Origin: Daedaleopsis sinensis
Lineage: Eukaryota; Basidiomycota; Agaricomycetes; Polyporales; Polyporaceae
DNA: 64,000 nt
Reading direction: 5' to 3'
Assembly: GCA_033807695.1 (NCBI GenBank)
Contig: CM066300.1
Coordinates: forward strand, 4,898,001 to 4,962,000
Numbering within the stretch: position 1 is the first letter of the stretch; every line of letters begins with the position of its first letter. Made by a program: the position numbers and the translations under genes. A model generated the notes under the pieces. It did no database searches. It saw only the letters and a program-made list of their open reading frames with translations, and was not told where the DNA came from. Shown one piece after another: positions 44,745-56,749 of this stretch.

Positions 44745-46410
44745 CCCTCAGTCCGGGATCTAGCTGGCGACGGCTTGCAGTGGTCAAGCTGCCCAGACCA
44801 TGACACTCTTTCGTGTTGCTTTCGTGCGCATACTTCGACATTCCTTTGGACTATCACAATCGTTCCGCTGGGAACGGCCAACTAGTGCTCGTAGTCAAAG
44901 CTGATGCTACTGCCTCTACGGGGAAGAAGGGAACCATATTTTTGAACCCCGGTGAGTCTTCTCGCTGGCACTGGCAGCGACGGACTTGTACTCATCGTCC
45001 ACACAGGAGGTCCTGGCGTCTCAGGCTTGCAGGCCCTTGTGGACGACACCGAAGCTCTCATGGCCCGCGAGTCGGGCGGGGCATACGACTTCGTCAGCTG
45101 GGATCCCCGAGGTGTCGGTCCTTACACCTAGTATGCCCATTTGAAACTTCGCTTCTCGCTACGCACTGACGACGCATAGGAGTCCAGGCAACGTCTTCTG
45201 TCTCTCTGACGAGGAGTACACCGAGTTCTGGGGCGACAGCATCGAGGCCACGGGCATCAACTGGCTCGGCGACTTCACGAACCAGACAGACCTCCAAGCG
45301 TTTTACGGCCAGGCGTCTGACTTGGACGCGAAGTACAGGGCGTTCGGCGAGAAATGCTTGCAGGGCCCGAACGCGACAACTCTGCAATACATTGGTACCG
45401 CCGCGACCGTGCGTGACTTGGTCGGGCTCTCCGACGCGATCCAAGGCCCCAACACTCTGATCTTCTACTGGGGCCTCTCGTATGGGACGTTGGTTGGAGC
45501 GTGGTTTATGAGCAGTAAGTGATAGTGATTCAGCGTGGTATCCGTAGCACTCATTGGACCGTCCGCGTCGCCGGACTTGTGTAACAGTGTTCCCGGAACG
45601 TGCCGGCCGCGTGATTTTAGATGGAGTACTCGACGCAACTCGTATCGCAAGCACCCAATCATACCATGTACGTCTTTCGTATCGGTTCAATCGGAATTTA
45701 CTCCTCCCCTCTTCCCAGCGCGAGAGACGCTCGCAGATATACCGATCCCCGAGGACAGCTCGACGACAGCTCCTCTCCCAATACGTTGCCGAGCTATGTG
45801 TTTCAGTGGATCGAGTCTGCCGAGACCCTACCAGGCTCGATTTGCGACGCTTTCTTCGGTATCGCATCACACGCGATCAACTCTATCAGTGGTCTGACCT
45901 GGAACGCGCACGCAAGGACATCGTGGGATTGTTTTGCGGAACGCGGCGCTGTTCTATGCCAATGTTGGTCTCATCTCACAGCCGGTAGTGTTCTCGAAGA
46001 TGAGACGGATACCGATAGTAAGCCGCTTGCAAGTCCGTCCAATACATGCCTGTCGCCTGAATGCCTGTCCGCAGTGCATAATTATTACCGCCAGCTCATG
46101 AAGGGTTTCCCGTTGAATGAGCCGCCATCGGGCACCGAACTCGCCAGGATTTAGGCCGCAGCGTTCATCTCTGGCCGCATCGACTGTAAGTTCAAGCTTG
46201 CGCTCCACCCGATCTGACGCTCCGGGCCCCTTCCGCCCTCTCGCCAGCTCACGTCCGCTCGGACTTCAACTTCAGCGGTCTGCGGCACGCCACAGATTCT
46301 GTAGACCGTGTCTGGACGCGAACCCAGCTCGCGTCGTCAGGATGAAGCTGCTTGCGCGCAAGTCTGCTCGGAGGAGGACCCAACGCGACTATGCCGGGCT
46401 GAACTCCCGG
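44745..46410 (+). pseudogene. TAP-like alpha/beta hydrolase (S33 type), broken
   Basis: The 5' half is a recognisable member of the fungal prolyl aminopeptidase/TAP-like hydrolase family: GDGLQWSSCPDHDTLS, CAYFDIPLDYHNRSAGNGQL, KKGTIFLNPGGPGVSGLQAL (oxyanion-hole GGPG), GGAYDFVSWDPRGVGPYT, and the nucleophile elbow FYWGLSYGTLVGAWFM (GLSYG), then VFPERAGRVILDGVLDAT. An 11 bp tandem duplication (CTTTCGTGTTG before CTTTCGTGCG, about 44810-44830) shifts the frame between DTLS and CAYFDIP. After VLDGVLDA no frame restores the family's cap and C-terminal His region. It is therefore read as a decayed gene. Confidence 0.75.
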
Positions 46411-47918
46411 TAAGAGTTAGACCCGCGGAGGTGGCTGCGCATGATGGAGCGAAGGATCACAGAGAAGGATCCCTTCAGGCGCACGAAGGGGAGCGAGGTC
46501 GGGATTGAGCAGCCGGAGAGTGACGAGGAGGCAATGAACGACTCCTGCGCGTACCCACATCGCATTGACTACACGTCATGCGACGTCTGCAAGAGTCTAC
46601 TCTCCCAAGCGCTTCGCTATCGATCCTGTTGCCAGGGCCCGGCCTCACCCACGGGCGTCCCGATAGTAAGTACATCGTACCAGTATGCCGCATGTACCAA
46701 AGTATACGAGCCGGTCCGATCACGTAGCACCAGCAGCGGCAGCGCAAGAAAGGCGTCGCGGGCTCGTCCTCCGACCTGCACGATGCTACTGCACATCGTG
46801 ACCGCCCCCGAACAATGTGAGGGCTATAACAGGCTATGATCGTGTCCGACACCGATGTCATACTAGTACTACGCGATGGCGCGAATGCGACGGCAGCCTC
46901 AGCTCGACCCGGAGGCTGCCAGAACCGACAGGCTCTCCGACACGACGGGGATTTCTAGAGGCCCGGGTCAATGGCACCGTCCAGATATACTTACTCCGGG
47001 AGACTCCGGGTGCGGCTACTACTAGAGGTCACTCATTCAACTTGCGACCGTCGGGGTAAGTCGCGGCGAGTTCGAACGAATTCGTCATTCGCGAACTTCT
47101 GTTTACACACCCCCTTCCTCCCGCCGAGTTCCGATGAGCACTCACTACCGTAGCCCCAGGTAGCCCTCTGCAGTCCCGACCACCTGTTCACATGTAAAAG
47201 CTCACGAACACACCACAGAGCTAGCCACCGATTGTGGTACGCGAGGGATCTACCGTAGCGCATCAAATGATCCAGATCCGGAGTCACCGAGAATATTATT
47301 GCAAATTTGTCAAGCTCCACCCACGGCGCGTCGTGCATACTATGTCGCGTTCCAGACTCCAGTAGGCAACCAGTAGGACTCGGCGATGGAGAGGTGATCG
47401 GGTGCAATTCCGGGTGAAGATCGGGTGCGACGTCGGAGCGAGCACTATCTCGTCTCGCCGAAGGTGCGGCCGAGTGCCGTTATCCCGTCGATCTTCTAGT
47501 TCTGGCATCTCCTGACCTGGCCTGCCTACTCCGACGCGACGGATTATTTTCGGGGTTTCAGCCAGCGGCGCGACTTCGGCGTCATCGAACAGTCATGAGA
47601 TGACAAATTGCCCCGAGGTGGAATCATACCGCGAGATGTCCGAGTCGCTGCACGGCGAACGTGAGAGTTCGATAGCGACATACCCTCCCCCTGACAAGGA
47701 CGGCAGCCACCACTGTCACGACATCAAGACAAGTCGGCCGTATCGGTTGCCAGTGCCTGACAACAAATCCATCACATGAAGCCATCTTCGTCGGAGCATT
47801 CACCACACGCGGTCTCAGTGTAATTAGTGGAGAGAGCCGGCAAAGTAAAAGCAATCAGTACATCATATTCGCGTTGCATAGGCGATGAGAGTATCTCCGA
47901 ATCATCACGGGTCCCTCG
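46411..47918. other. no supported gene
   Basis: Short frames only. One minus-strand frame (47407-47033) contains PWVELDKFAIIFSVTPDLDH, LMRYGRSLAYHNRWLALWCV, which looks protein-like but has no context or motif. Confidence 0.3.
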
Positions 47919-48893
47919 TCACTTCTTCTTCATATAAAACCGAGTCATGTTCCGATCTACCCACCCCACCGCCGCCATCTTCCCCCCCTTCCGTCCCCGG
48001 GGAATACCACTGCTTCCCAAACGCGCGCCCTCAACCCTTTGTCTCCCTGCCCCGTGTCTATCGCCACTGTTACGCTCGTCTTCATCATCAGATTCTTCAT
48101 CGTCCGTGAAGTCGATGACCCTCGGCCCAATCTTTGCGTCCGCCACTTCGTGAACAGATTCGATGCAGTCCGATCCGTTACAAGGGCTAGACTCGACTGC
48201 CTTCGCCAGGCTCGCACTAGGAACCGGCAATGCAGGCTGCGCCGTCGCTCGACTAGACGTCCATATATCCTCGAGGTGAGTGGGGCTGATGATGGCGGGA
48301 TGTGGCGGAGCGGTAACCTCGACAACTTCAACAGTATTTCGTCGACACTCGTTGACGATGACAATCTTAACCCTTCCAGTTGGACCAGTGGATATGTTTG
48401 TGATGGTCCCGGTCACGTGAGGATCATATGTTTCGAGGGCGGTCTTCTTGGCAGCACGTGAGTGAAAAGCAGTTCTTGTCAATGCCACGACTCTGACGCG
48501 TGCACCCTCGAACAGTGGAATCGGTGGAAGGCATTGAAGGGTGTACGTGTGTGACTTCTTGATCCCAGCACTACGTCGGGAGTAGCGGGCATACGAAGAC
48601 CACACAGCAAAGAGAGTGGTGACATCGGTTGTAGGAGGGAGACGGGATGGGGTTTCACCCACAAGGGGGGTGTTCGGAGTGTTTGGGGCAATAGTTAAAG
48701 TTGTAGGTTCGTCCGGCAAGACAGATAAACGAGATGAACTTGCTTTCCTTGTGGTCGATGACAACTGAGCAGATGGCTGTCCTGATGGAGGAGGATGAAG
48801 GTGGGTTGTCGGTGCGGTTTGCACACAGCGAATAGTTTTGGCCGTGGCATCGGAGACAGTAACTGGGATGTACTGTGGGGAAGGGGTGCACAT
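47919..48893 (-). CDS. hypothetical protein, single exon
   Basis: A 324-codon uninterrupted frame with ATG start and stop. The N-terminal third is Thr/Pro/Ser-rich. The centre reads PLFEGARVRVVALTRTAFHS, HVTGTITNISTGPTGRVKIV, IVNECRRNTVEVVEVTAPP. This alternation of strands around Gly/Pro could be an SH3- or KOW-like barrel of the sort seen in chromatin or transcription-elongation proteins, but I only infer that. An acidic run (DFTDDEESDDEDERN) precedes a basic end. The length without introns is unusual here, and it may derive from a mobile element. Not recognised. Confidence 0.55.
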   Translation of the reverse strand: MCTPSPQYIPVTVSDATAKTIRCVQTAPTTHLHPPPSGQPSAQLSSTTRKASSSRLSVLPDEPTTLTIAPNTPNTPLVGETPSRLPPTTDVTTLFAVWSSYARYSRRSAGIKKSHTYTLQCLPPIPLFEGARVRVVALTRTAFHSRAAKKTALETYDPHVTGTITNISTGPTGRVKIVIVNECRRNTVEVVEVTAPPHPAIISPTHLEDIWTSSRATAQPALPVPSASLAKAVESSPCNGSDCIESVHEVADAKIGPRVIDFTDDEESDDEDERNSGDRHGAGRQRVEGARLGSSGIPRGRKGGKMAAVGWVDRNMTRFYMKKK

Positions 48894-51298
48894 TGAATAT
48901 GTAATTCCTCTTGTCGAGTAGTATATGCTAGAGATATTGCAGCCCTGTATAAACAGTAGCTATATTAGACAGACAGAGCGAACAAGGTGAGAAAACAGCA
49001 GTCACTGTATAAACATACTGCAATTTTACTGACTGGGCCGTACGGTGGTCTTCTTCTGATTTGCACTGTCAGACAGCATTAGAGGATTTGCGAACTCCGA
49101 GTTGCCACACCAACCTACCTATCGACAGAAAGACCGTATATCGCCAGGTCACTTCGTCCGGACAGGTCCCTAAGACCACGATAATAGGGAGGGGGAAAGG
49201 GGTAGATAATGGTAGAAGGACAGAGGGGGCGAAGGAGTTCCAGGGAGTGCAGACTGGGACTTGGGAGGTACTGTTGGTGGTAGGAGCCTTAAGTAGCTCC
49301 GAAGCCGAGCGTTTAGTGATTCAATTACCTTACGGCGATAAGTCTAACCTTCTAGCAGGTATAGTCACATCTCCACAGACTCCACTGTTGTGTCTATAGT
49401 CATGGCATAGGCTATGGTAGAGGAGACTTCAAGTCTATTCGGTAAAGTTGCTGTAAGGCATTATCACAGAAAACATAAACATCCGAGTGAGCCGAGACGA
49501 TATGAGAATGCGAACGAACATGGCTACTCGTTGCAAGGGCGGGATATAAGTAGAGCATATCGACAGGAAATAGCATACATGAATAAGGAGGTACAAGTGC
49601 ACACCGTTGACACATATCTGCTTTCAAGATACTACTTCTTGCAGGCACGCAAAAGAGAAGTAAGGTAAGACTCATAGGAAATAAAGCAATATGCTAATAG
49701 TCCAGACTAAACCATTACAGGAAAGCTCAGTGGCCACGTCAGCGAAGAAGGTACTCTTCATAGGAAATATGTAATTCGGACAGTTCCGAAGCCAGAACAT
49801 ACCTTTAGAATTTACGAGATACTTCTCATGACAGATAGAACAATAGATGACATGATGCCGAGCACAGAACAACTCACGAGTGATCCGGATCTGTATCTGT
49901 GGGTCATTTATCCTCAGACCACTCAATCTAGACTGACATGGATCATGACTCTCTGGTCTAATCCAGACCCACAGACATATGAACTGACATTTGCATGTGA
50001 TCTGACCTGTTGCTCAGCCTAAAAGGTAACCTTGCAAAACTGGTACTACATCGTGTAGACAGAATCGACCGGGAAAGATAGTCTCAGCAGATCAAGAGAG
50101 GGTGTTCGGTGGCAGATTATGATATGCAGTGCTCTGGAAGACTAAAGCAAATTCCTTGGTGAAAATAATCCAAAGTGAATTTTGCCAATGAGTAACAGTA
50201 TAACTTGCAATAGTGCACTAGGCCTACTATTGGAATGATGTGCTCGTTGACTACCCATGATTTAATGTACGTATCAATACAAACTGCATAGTCATACAAA
50301 AATCAAGTCATGCACTGGCAGTAAGTTAGAAGCCCTGACATCTGCTATAATCTAATACAGTACAGTGATTACTGATAGTGTCAGAGTCCAGATGCCACAG
50401 CACTGTGATGATGGTCCTGCACTGTTTGGAATTACTGTCAGATGTGTCGTGCAGCTCAGGATTTTGCTCACTGTCCAGCCCCACACTTACTACGGTTTCT
50501 GCTTAGGGAAGGCCACTGGCATGGCATGCTGCGCCTACTTCCACGCCCACAGAAGTTAATAGCAGCGGGTTTTATATAATTTGAAGAAACTGATAACGGC
50601 GTCTGGAGCGACCAGGAGTAAGTAGTGGTAGGTAAATTGTGGCACTGTTCTGTCACACACACTAATTTTCAAGTCTGGCAGGAACTTGTCCAGCTGACCC
50701 GGTTGTCGTGAGGGTGTGCTTGGCAGCCGGCCGATGCAGGTGGGCGAGCGGCCAGCTGGGCAGATGTGAGGAGCGTGCAGGGCCAGTAGAACGGACGGGC
50801 AGGAAGACGCAGGTACAGACACCATCGTCGAGCACGGAATGAGAGGCGGGCGGTGGGGAGAAATGAGCACGGAGTGTCGAGCCAAGGCGGCGGCGGACAA
50901 GATAGACGCGAGCGGTCGGCGCGGCGCGCTGACGCTACTAGGCGTTGAGCGCTGAGTCGAGGCGGGTGGCGGGTGACGTTGACGTGGGCGGCGGGCGAGG
51001 ACAGACGCGAGGGAGCAGGATAGGGGAGAGGCTGAGAGAGGAGAGAGTCGCGAGGAGGCGGAGACCGGAGCGGGAGCAGGGTCCAGGCGGTTCAAGATGG
51101 ATGTTGATGGGAACAGAGGATATTCCGATCCTCCCCTCCGTTTTACAACAAGGGAGGAATATCCATTGGTGTATACTCTGCAGGATGTCGACAGAGACAA
51201 CCCGACAATTGGCAACTTGCGGGGCACTGGAGGACACCACGGTCAGTCTTAGTTTTCCAAGCAGATCTCAGGGCCTTCGTTGGCACGCCGCGCACGCT
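48894..51298. other. AT-richer block, coding fragments only
   Basis: Base composition from about 48.9 to 50.6 kb is visibly more AT-rich than elsewhere. Plus-strand fragments look coding but unconnected: 49061-49399 (WEVLLVVGALSSSEAERLVI), 49414-49668 (HGYSLQGRDISRAYRQEIAY), 49828-50022 (TIDDMMPSTEQLTSDPDLYL). They could be exons of a captured gene or of a decayed transposon. From 50.6 to 51.3 kb there is only Ser/Pro/Arg-rich shadow sequence. No LTR pair was found by eye. Confidence 0.35.
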
Positions 51299-51475
51299 CC
51301 TCCATTATCAACTCGACGCCATACTAGCCCACGTACTAGTAGTATGATCCACCCAGTGGCGTACTAGCATCGCCTAAGTATAAGAATACGTACCTCCATT
51401 ATCAACTCGACGTCATACTAGCCCACGTACTAAGTAGTAGTATGACCCACCCAATGGCGTACTAGCATCGCCTAC
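51299..51475. repeat. 94 bp tandem duplication
   Basis: Two direct copies of a unit beginning CCTCCATTATCAACTCGACG and containing CATACTAGCCCACGTACTA, at 51299 and 51393. They differ by a few substitutions and a short indel at the GTACTAGTAGTATG palindrome. Confidence 0.85.
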
Positions 51476-52771
51476 GAATCGCCACCGCGATACAGACCCA
51501 CGCCGTGTCCAAACCTCTAGCCACGGTAGCCCCTAGTAGCAGCCCTCGCCTTGGTGTTCCACCTTCCCTCCCCCATCCGGAGTCCGACTCGAAGGTCCAC
51601 AAGTCGAGTGGTGACCCGCGGAGTTGCCATCGCTGAGGTGAGAGGCAATGAGAATCCTTATCCGGGAGTACGCGCATGATCGGCGGAGACTGTTGGGTAG
51701 CGGACCGAGACTGGGGAACTGGCAGGGATTTCACTGGCAGCAGTACTCACATGGCAGCCACACGGTGCCGGTGCTCGACCGCCAACCACGCGGCGTAGAC
51801 GCCGCCCTCGTCGTGCTTGAGTACTCCAGCCCACCCTGCTGCCGAGTTTCGTTCGTCATCCGAATCCAACGATCTGAATGTTCGTCGCTCAGGACCCGCG
51901 GGACAAGGCGAGCATTGGGCCGCGCGGAATGCGCTGACGTTGTCCATCCGATGGGACTTCTCAGTGTCCATTGAGGTGCAGACTCCTCTCCCCAGCATTA
52001 TCAGCACAGTCCTGACAACGACACCAGCACCGCCGCTATGATGCTGTTCGTGTCCAGACACCGACCTTATCGGAAGTCGGTCAGTCGTGACGCGGACCCG
52101 GCGTCCCCCTCCGGTAGGTCGGAAATTTTAGCCTAGGCGACGACGTCCACTCGAGAATATAATTACCCCAACGGTGCACATCAGTATATAGGACTCCGTG
52201 ACCAAACCTCGATATGGACTCCATGACCGTTCGCTGTCGTGTTTTTCCGGCGGCACCGGCGAGTCCCCGAAACTCTCCGGACGCAACCTGTCAGACACCA
52301 AGCCCAGGTTGTCGCACTCATGCTGCAGATGCAGAAGTGCGGACCCGGGCGAAGCTCCCCTGGCGTGCTCTGAGCAATCGGCTGACTATCTTGCTTGTTA
52401 GTAGCATCTCTAGCTAGTCCGACAATATCCCATCTCACCCGAGAGTTCGTCCCCACGCGCAAGCGAACGGACAGACATCGAGGGAGATAGATAGCGTCGA
52501 ACATGGTAACGGTAGCGACTCTCGGAATCCGCCTCAGCTCGCAACGCACAACCCTGACTTAGTACAGGCTGTTCACTAACAAGCAAAACAATCACATTTC
52601 AGCACGGTTGTCGACGACATTCGGAACATACAATCAAGGCGGCCGGTACATGAGATGGTAGACAGTGCGCGGTGCAAGATAGCCTATGTACCTTCCTCTG
52701 GGTGCAGGCTGGACAACGACTAACCTCCGGTGACCCGCGACCGCCACAGTCAAATCGCATATGGAGTTCCC
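51476..52771. other. weak minus-strand coding, no call
   Basis: A minus-strand frame at 52061-51747 reads RTFRSLDSDDERNSAAGWAG, VLKHDEGGVYAAWLAVEHRH and could be an exon; no motif. The 3' flank of the R1 gene lies here. Confidence 0.3.
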
Positions 52772-55700
52772 CTATCCGTCACATACTTCGCAGATTAGCT
52801 GACAGCCTCCGATGCGGTCAGAATGAGCATCCTCAGCCGTGCGGTCCCGATCCGACCGGAGCGATGAACCCGACGCGTACGAGTGGGCCTCGAAAGCGGA
52901 AGGCGCGACGGAGTCCGACTGGGACAACGACGCCGGCTCCAGAGGGGGCATCTCGTCGGTCTCGTCGCTGCCGTCCGGAGGGGGCGAAATCTGTTCTTCG
53001 TCTGGCGCCGTCGCGGAGCGAAGGACTTCGAGGAACACTTCGGGCCTGGCAGCGATCTCGTTCGGGGAAGACAGGTACTCGGCTCCCGCCTCGACGCCCG
53101 AGCTATCCCTGCAACCAACTGGCGACCCGTCGTTGGCACCGAGTCCAGCGATAGGCAAGTGCACCACGGGGATGCGCAGAGCATCGACAGACACGGAACC
53201 CTCTACCCAGAAGATCTCGTTCGCAACGATCGTCATCGGATCGACATCCTCCACGTTCATCGACGGCAACGGGGGAGAAAGAAGGCGAACACGCTCACCC
53301 ACGGCATCTCCGTCGCTAATCGCGTGCAGATGGTCGCCCAGGGCGCCGGAAGAAGGCGGCGCGTCGTGGATGATATCGACTGCAACGGACTGCGGTCCGA
53401 GTGTACGCGCCTGTGGTTTTACGTCGGCGTACTCCGCGTCGATGACTGTAGCGATGCGTGCTCGCTCGGCTGTTCTGAACGCCGCATTACCAGGGACGGC
53501 AGTTCTGGGCCTCCTGAAGCGAGGTCTGCCGCGATCGACAGAGGTACTGCGCGGGAAGACTGACGCACTAGCCACCCCGTACGGGAGCGGGAAAGTGGGG
53601 GGGCGGGACCGAAGATAATAGATGCCCGTCTTGAGACCGCCGCGCCACGCGCGCTCCTGCAGCTCGACCTAGATAGTTTACGTCGGATAAGTACCAGCCA
53701 TCGTGCAGTCAGCAGGTGTGCACTTACCAACAAGGACGTGTCGGGCCACTCGACGTAGAGCGACAGACTCTGGCTCTGGTCAATGAACGGTCCACGCCCC
53801 ACAGCCAAATCCACGAGCACTCGGGGGTCGATCTCCCAGACCGTTTGATAGACCTCTTTCAACTCTGCCGGAATTCCAGGGATACCCGCGATAGAGCCTG
53901 CAATGACAGATGACTAAGACACCAGAAGAAAAGCATAACTGGACGTACCATGATTTTGTATGAGTTCACTGCGAACGGCAGGGGACCACATTCCGATGTT
54001 GACCAGATCTTGAACTAGACGAGGGCACAACTCCGTGTACTCTCCGCTCAGCACACGATGCGTCACGACGTTACTGGTCGAAGCTGGTTAGCACGGCAAC
54101 TGAAAGACGGACGGGCATCGTACCTGACTCGCGGGTCCGTGCCTTCCGAGTTCCCGAGGAGGTGCGCGGTGGAGGCCGTCGGCATCTGGGCAGTGATAAC
54201 TGAGTTGCGTAACCCGATCGTCATAATCCGGGCAGCCAGAACAGAGAAATCATAGCGTCCAGATGTGCCGGCGTTCCAGAAATCATGTTGCAGTTTCCCC
54301 TTGGAGGCAGGGGAGCCATCCCACTCGGGATAAGGACCGTATTCCCTTGCGAGTTCGCAACTGGCTTCAAGTGCGGCGTGGTAGATAGTCTCGAAGACGA
54401 GCACGTTGAAGTCACGAGCTTCCGCCGATCCATAACTCCAGCCGCGGATGCGGAGATAGTCCGCGAATCCCTGCACTCCAACCGCGATCGGTCTCGTGCG
54501 GAAGACAGAGAGTCGCGCTTCGTCGCTCGGATAATCGGCGAGGTCCAGTGTAATGTCGAGATTGCGAACGACGAGCTTGACAATCTTGTGGAGTCCATCC
54601 AAATCAAACGAGAGATCCGACTTGACGAATCGCGGGAGAGCAACGGACGCGAGCGAGCACACCGCAGTTTCCTGGGTAGACGAGTACTGCACGATCTCGG
54701 TACAAAGGTTCGACATTCGAATGACGCCGAGGTGCTGCTGGTTGTTTTTGCCTATTTGTCCAAGACGTCAGCGACAACAACCGGCACAACGCGTTGGCAA
54801 CTGCACGAACCATCCACGGCGTCCTTGTACAGCAAAAACGGCGAACCGGTCTCCTTCTGGGTGTCGCATATCAACCGGAAGAGGGCCGACGATTCGATAC
54901 ATTCGCGACGGACGTCCGAACGCTCGTACGATTCGTACCTGGCATCGAACTCTTCTCCGTACACCTCGTTCAGGTCATCGACGTCCGCCGGGTCGAATAG
55001 GCTCCACATGGCACCAGTCTGGAGGCGGCGCATGCTGGTCATAGATTAGCAGCGACTCGTACGAATCGGACCCACAAAGATCTCACAATATGTCAGGAAT
55101 CCATAGCGCAGGGCGAATCCCGGCTCCACGGACGGCAGCCGGCGTTCGCGAGCTTCGACACATACTGAAAGCGCACACTTCGATGTGCCAAATGGGTAGA
55201 TATAGCGTGGCGGCGCAGGGCCGTCTCAGACCGCTTGACGCCAAGAAGGAGGCGTGACTCTCGAGCACTCGCACGAATGCCATGACCCCGGGGTTGCCCA
55301 TGGGAAACACGCTGGAAGATCCCCCGTTAAGCAGGCACGTGCCATCGTCGAGGTGCAACACGACTCGACATACCTTTGAGCCGGGACAGAGCCCAACGAG
55401 AGTCCGACTCCTCCCTCAGCCTTCCAAAGAGCATCGATGTCATATATGCTCTGAAGCAGAGACGACGGGGAGCTGGTGTCGGGTTGATACAAGAAACAAG
55501 AGGCGAAATTGGCCTTGCGCGTTCCCGCGTTGAATAGCACTGGCGTGGCATGGGTGTACAGGCCTCGGGACAGCGCGTCATAGGTCTCGAGGACGGAATC
55601 GAGGTCCAATCCGTGGAGCGCAAGGGCAAGTCGCATGTAGAGAAACTGGGGACGTTCGGTAACCACGTCGTTGACAGTCCCGAGATATCTGAACATCATG

Positions 55701-56568
55701 CTGCCGATGCTCATGCTGGCGTACGTTGCGTTTGTCAGTATCCCGCAGCGCAAACAGAAGAAAAGAGAGGACCCACTATGTCATTTCAAAGTCCCGGCTA
55801 TGTACCAGCGCATCGTCTATTTTATTCCCGTGGTGGGCAACCGCCTCGACTACAGCCGGATGAAGACTAAACACGTCAGCTGCAACAGCAAGGATTCGCA
55901 TGAAAAGAGAAAGACAGATTAAGTCGACTATATCATGGGAAGATACCCATAACGCACCGTAAGAGTCCACCCAAGCAACGAACGACTTGTCAACGGTCTT
56001 GTGGATGTCGGCGGCGACTAAGCGTCCGGCCAATCTACCATAGTCCGGATGCTGCACACTGAAACCAGCGGCCGTGGTTGCGGCTAGCATCTGTGTGCGC
56101 GTGAATAACGAAGGCTCGACCGCGAACGAAGAGCGAGGCACGGAAAAGACGGAATGAAGGACCCTCTAGCGGGTGCCCCACCGGACCACACTGACCTGAA
56201 GGGCATGGGACGTCATCTGTTGCGTAACCCCCGCGGCGACATCGTTTACCACACTAAAGAATGGGCTCATCAATAAGGACACTCTATGGGTGTCACCACA
56301 ATACTCACCGCATCACGTCCATGAACGCAGTGTCGAGATGGTAAGACAACTGTGGAAGTCAGCGATCGGTTCGCAGGGAATTTACGGGACGACGGAGGGG
56401 CATGCAACATTCTCGCAGTCAGTCGGAAGCTCAGACGCGATCCGTAGCTGCGGGGATGTACGCACGGCCTTGACAGTGTGTTCGAGCTGTGGATTGGCAG
56501 AGAAGTCAGCGCGGTCGGCTAGACGTATAGCGAGGCTCACCTTTTCTATCTGAAATTTTTGAAGTCGT
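52772..56568 (-). CDS. ribonucleotide reductase large subunit (R1)
   Basis: Class Ia R1 holds the active and allosteric sites for NDP reduction. Homology and consensus sites give twelve exons: 56568-56541, 56349-56309, 56253-56196, 56090-55954, 55866-55777, 55715-55374, 55311-55087, 55034-54811, 54751-54124, 54073-53949, 53897-53728, 53668-52772. The last eleven sum to exactly 979 codons. Family blocks in order: RLQKFQIEK-LSYHLDTAFM, FSVQHPDYGRLAGRLVAADI, LYTHATPVLFNAGTRKANFA, SCFL (redox Cys), PALWIPDI-FMRRLQTGAMW, MSNLCTEIVQY (Asn, thiyl Cys, Glu), AVCSLAS (second Cys), VGRGPFIDQSQSLSLYVEWP, GLKTGIYYLRSRP (paired Tyr). Beyond position ~730 of the core there is a ~270-residue Ser/Pro/acidic extension ending CQLICEVCDG, so the terminal CxxC that reloads the active site is kept. 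Introns are mostly 50-60 nt. The true start lies further upstream, perhaps near 56740. Confidence 0.93.
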
Positions 56569-56749
56569 CTACGTCCGGGAGGAGAGATATTAGCACAGGT
56601 ACAACTGCTGGATCCCAGGAAATCGCACGTACCCGCCTGAAAAGAAGAAACAGTATCCGCTCAGTACACGGAAGCGAGACGTTACGAGGAGAAACACCCA
56701 CTGCGCTTCCGAATCTCGGTCCCGGTAGTCACTCGGTCCATGCAAGAGC

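Noticed and set aside
50556..51240. A 223-codon minus-strand protein
   Set aside because: Ser/Pro/Arg-rich composition, no motif and no splice support; looks like chance openness in a GC-rich stretch.
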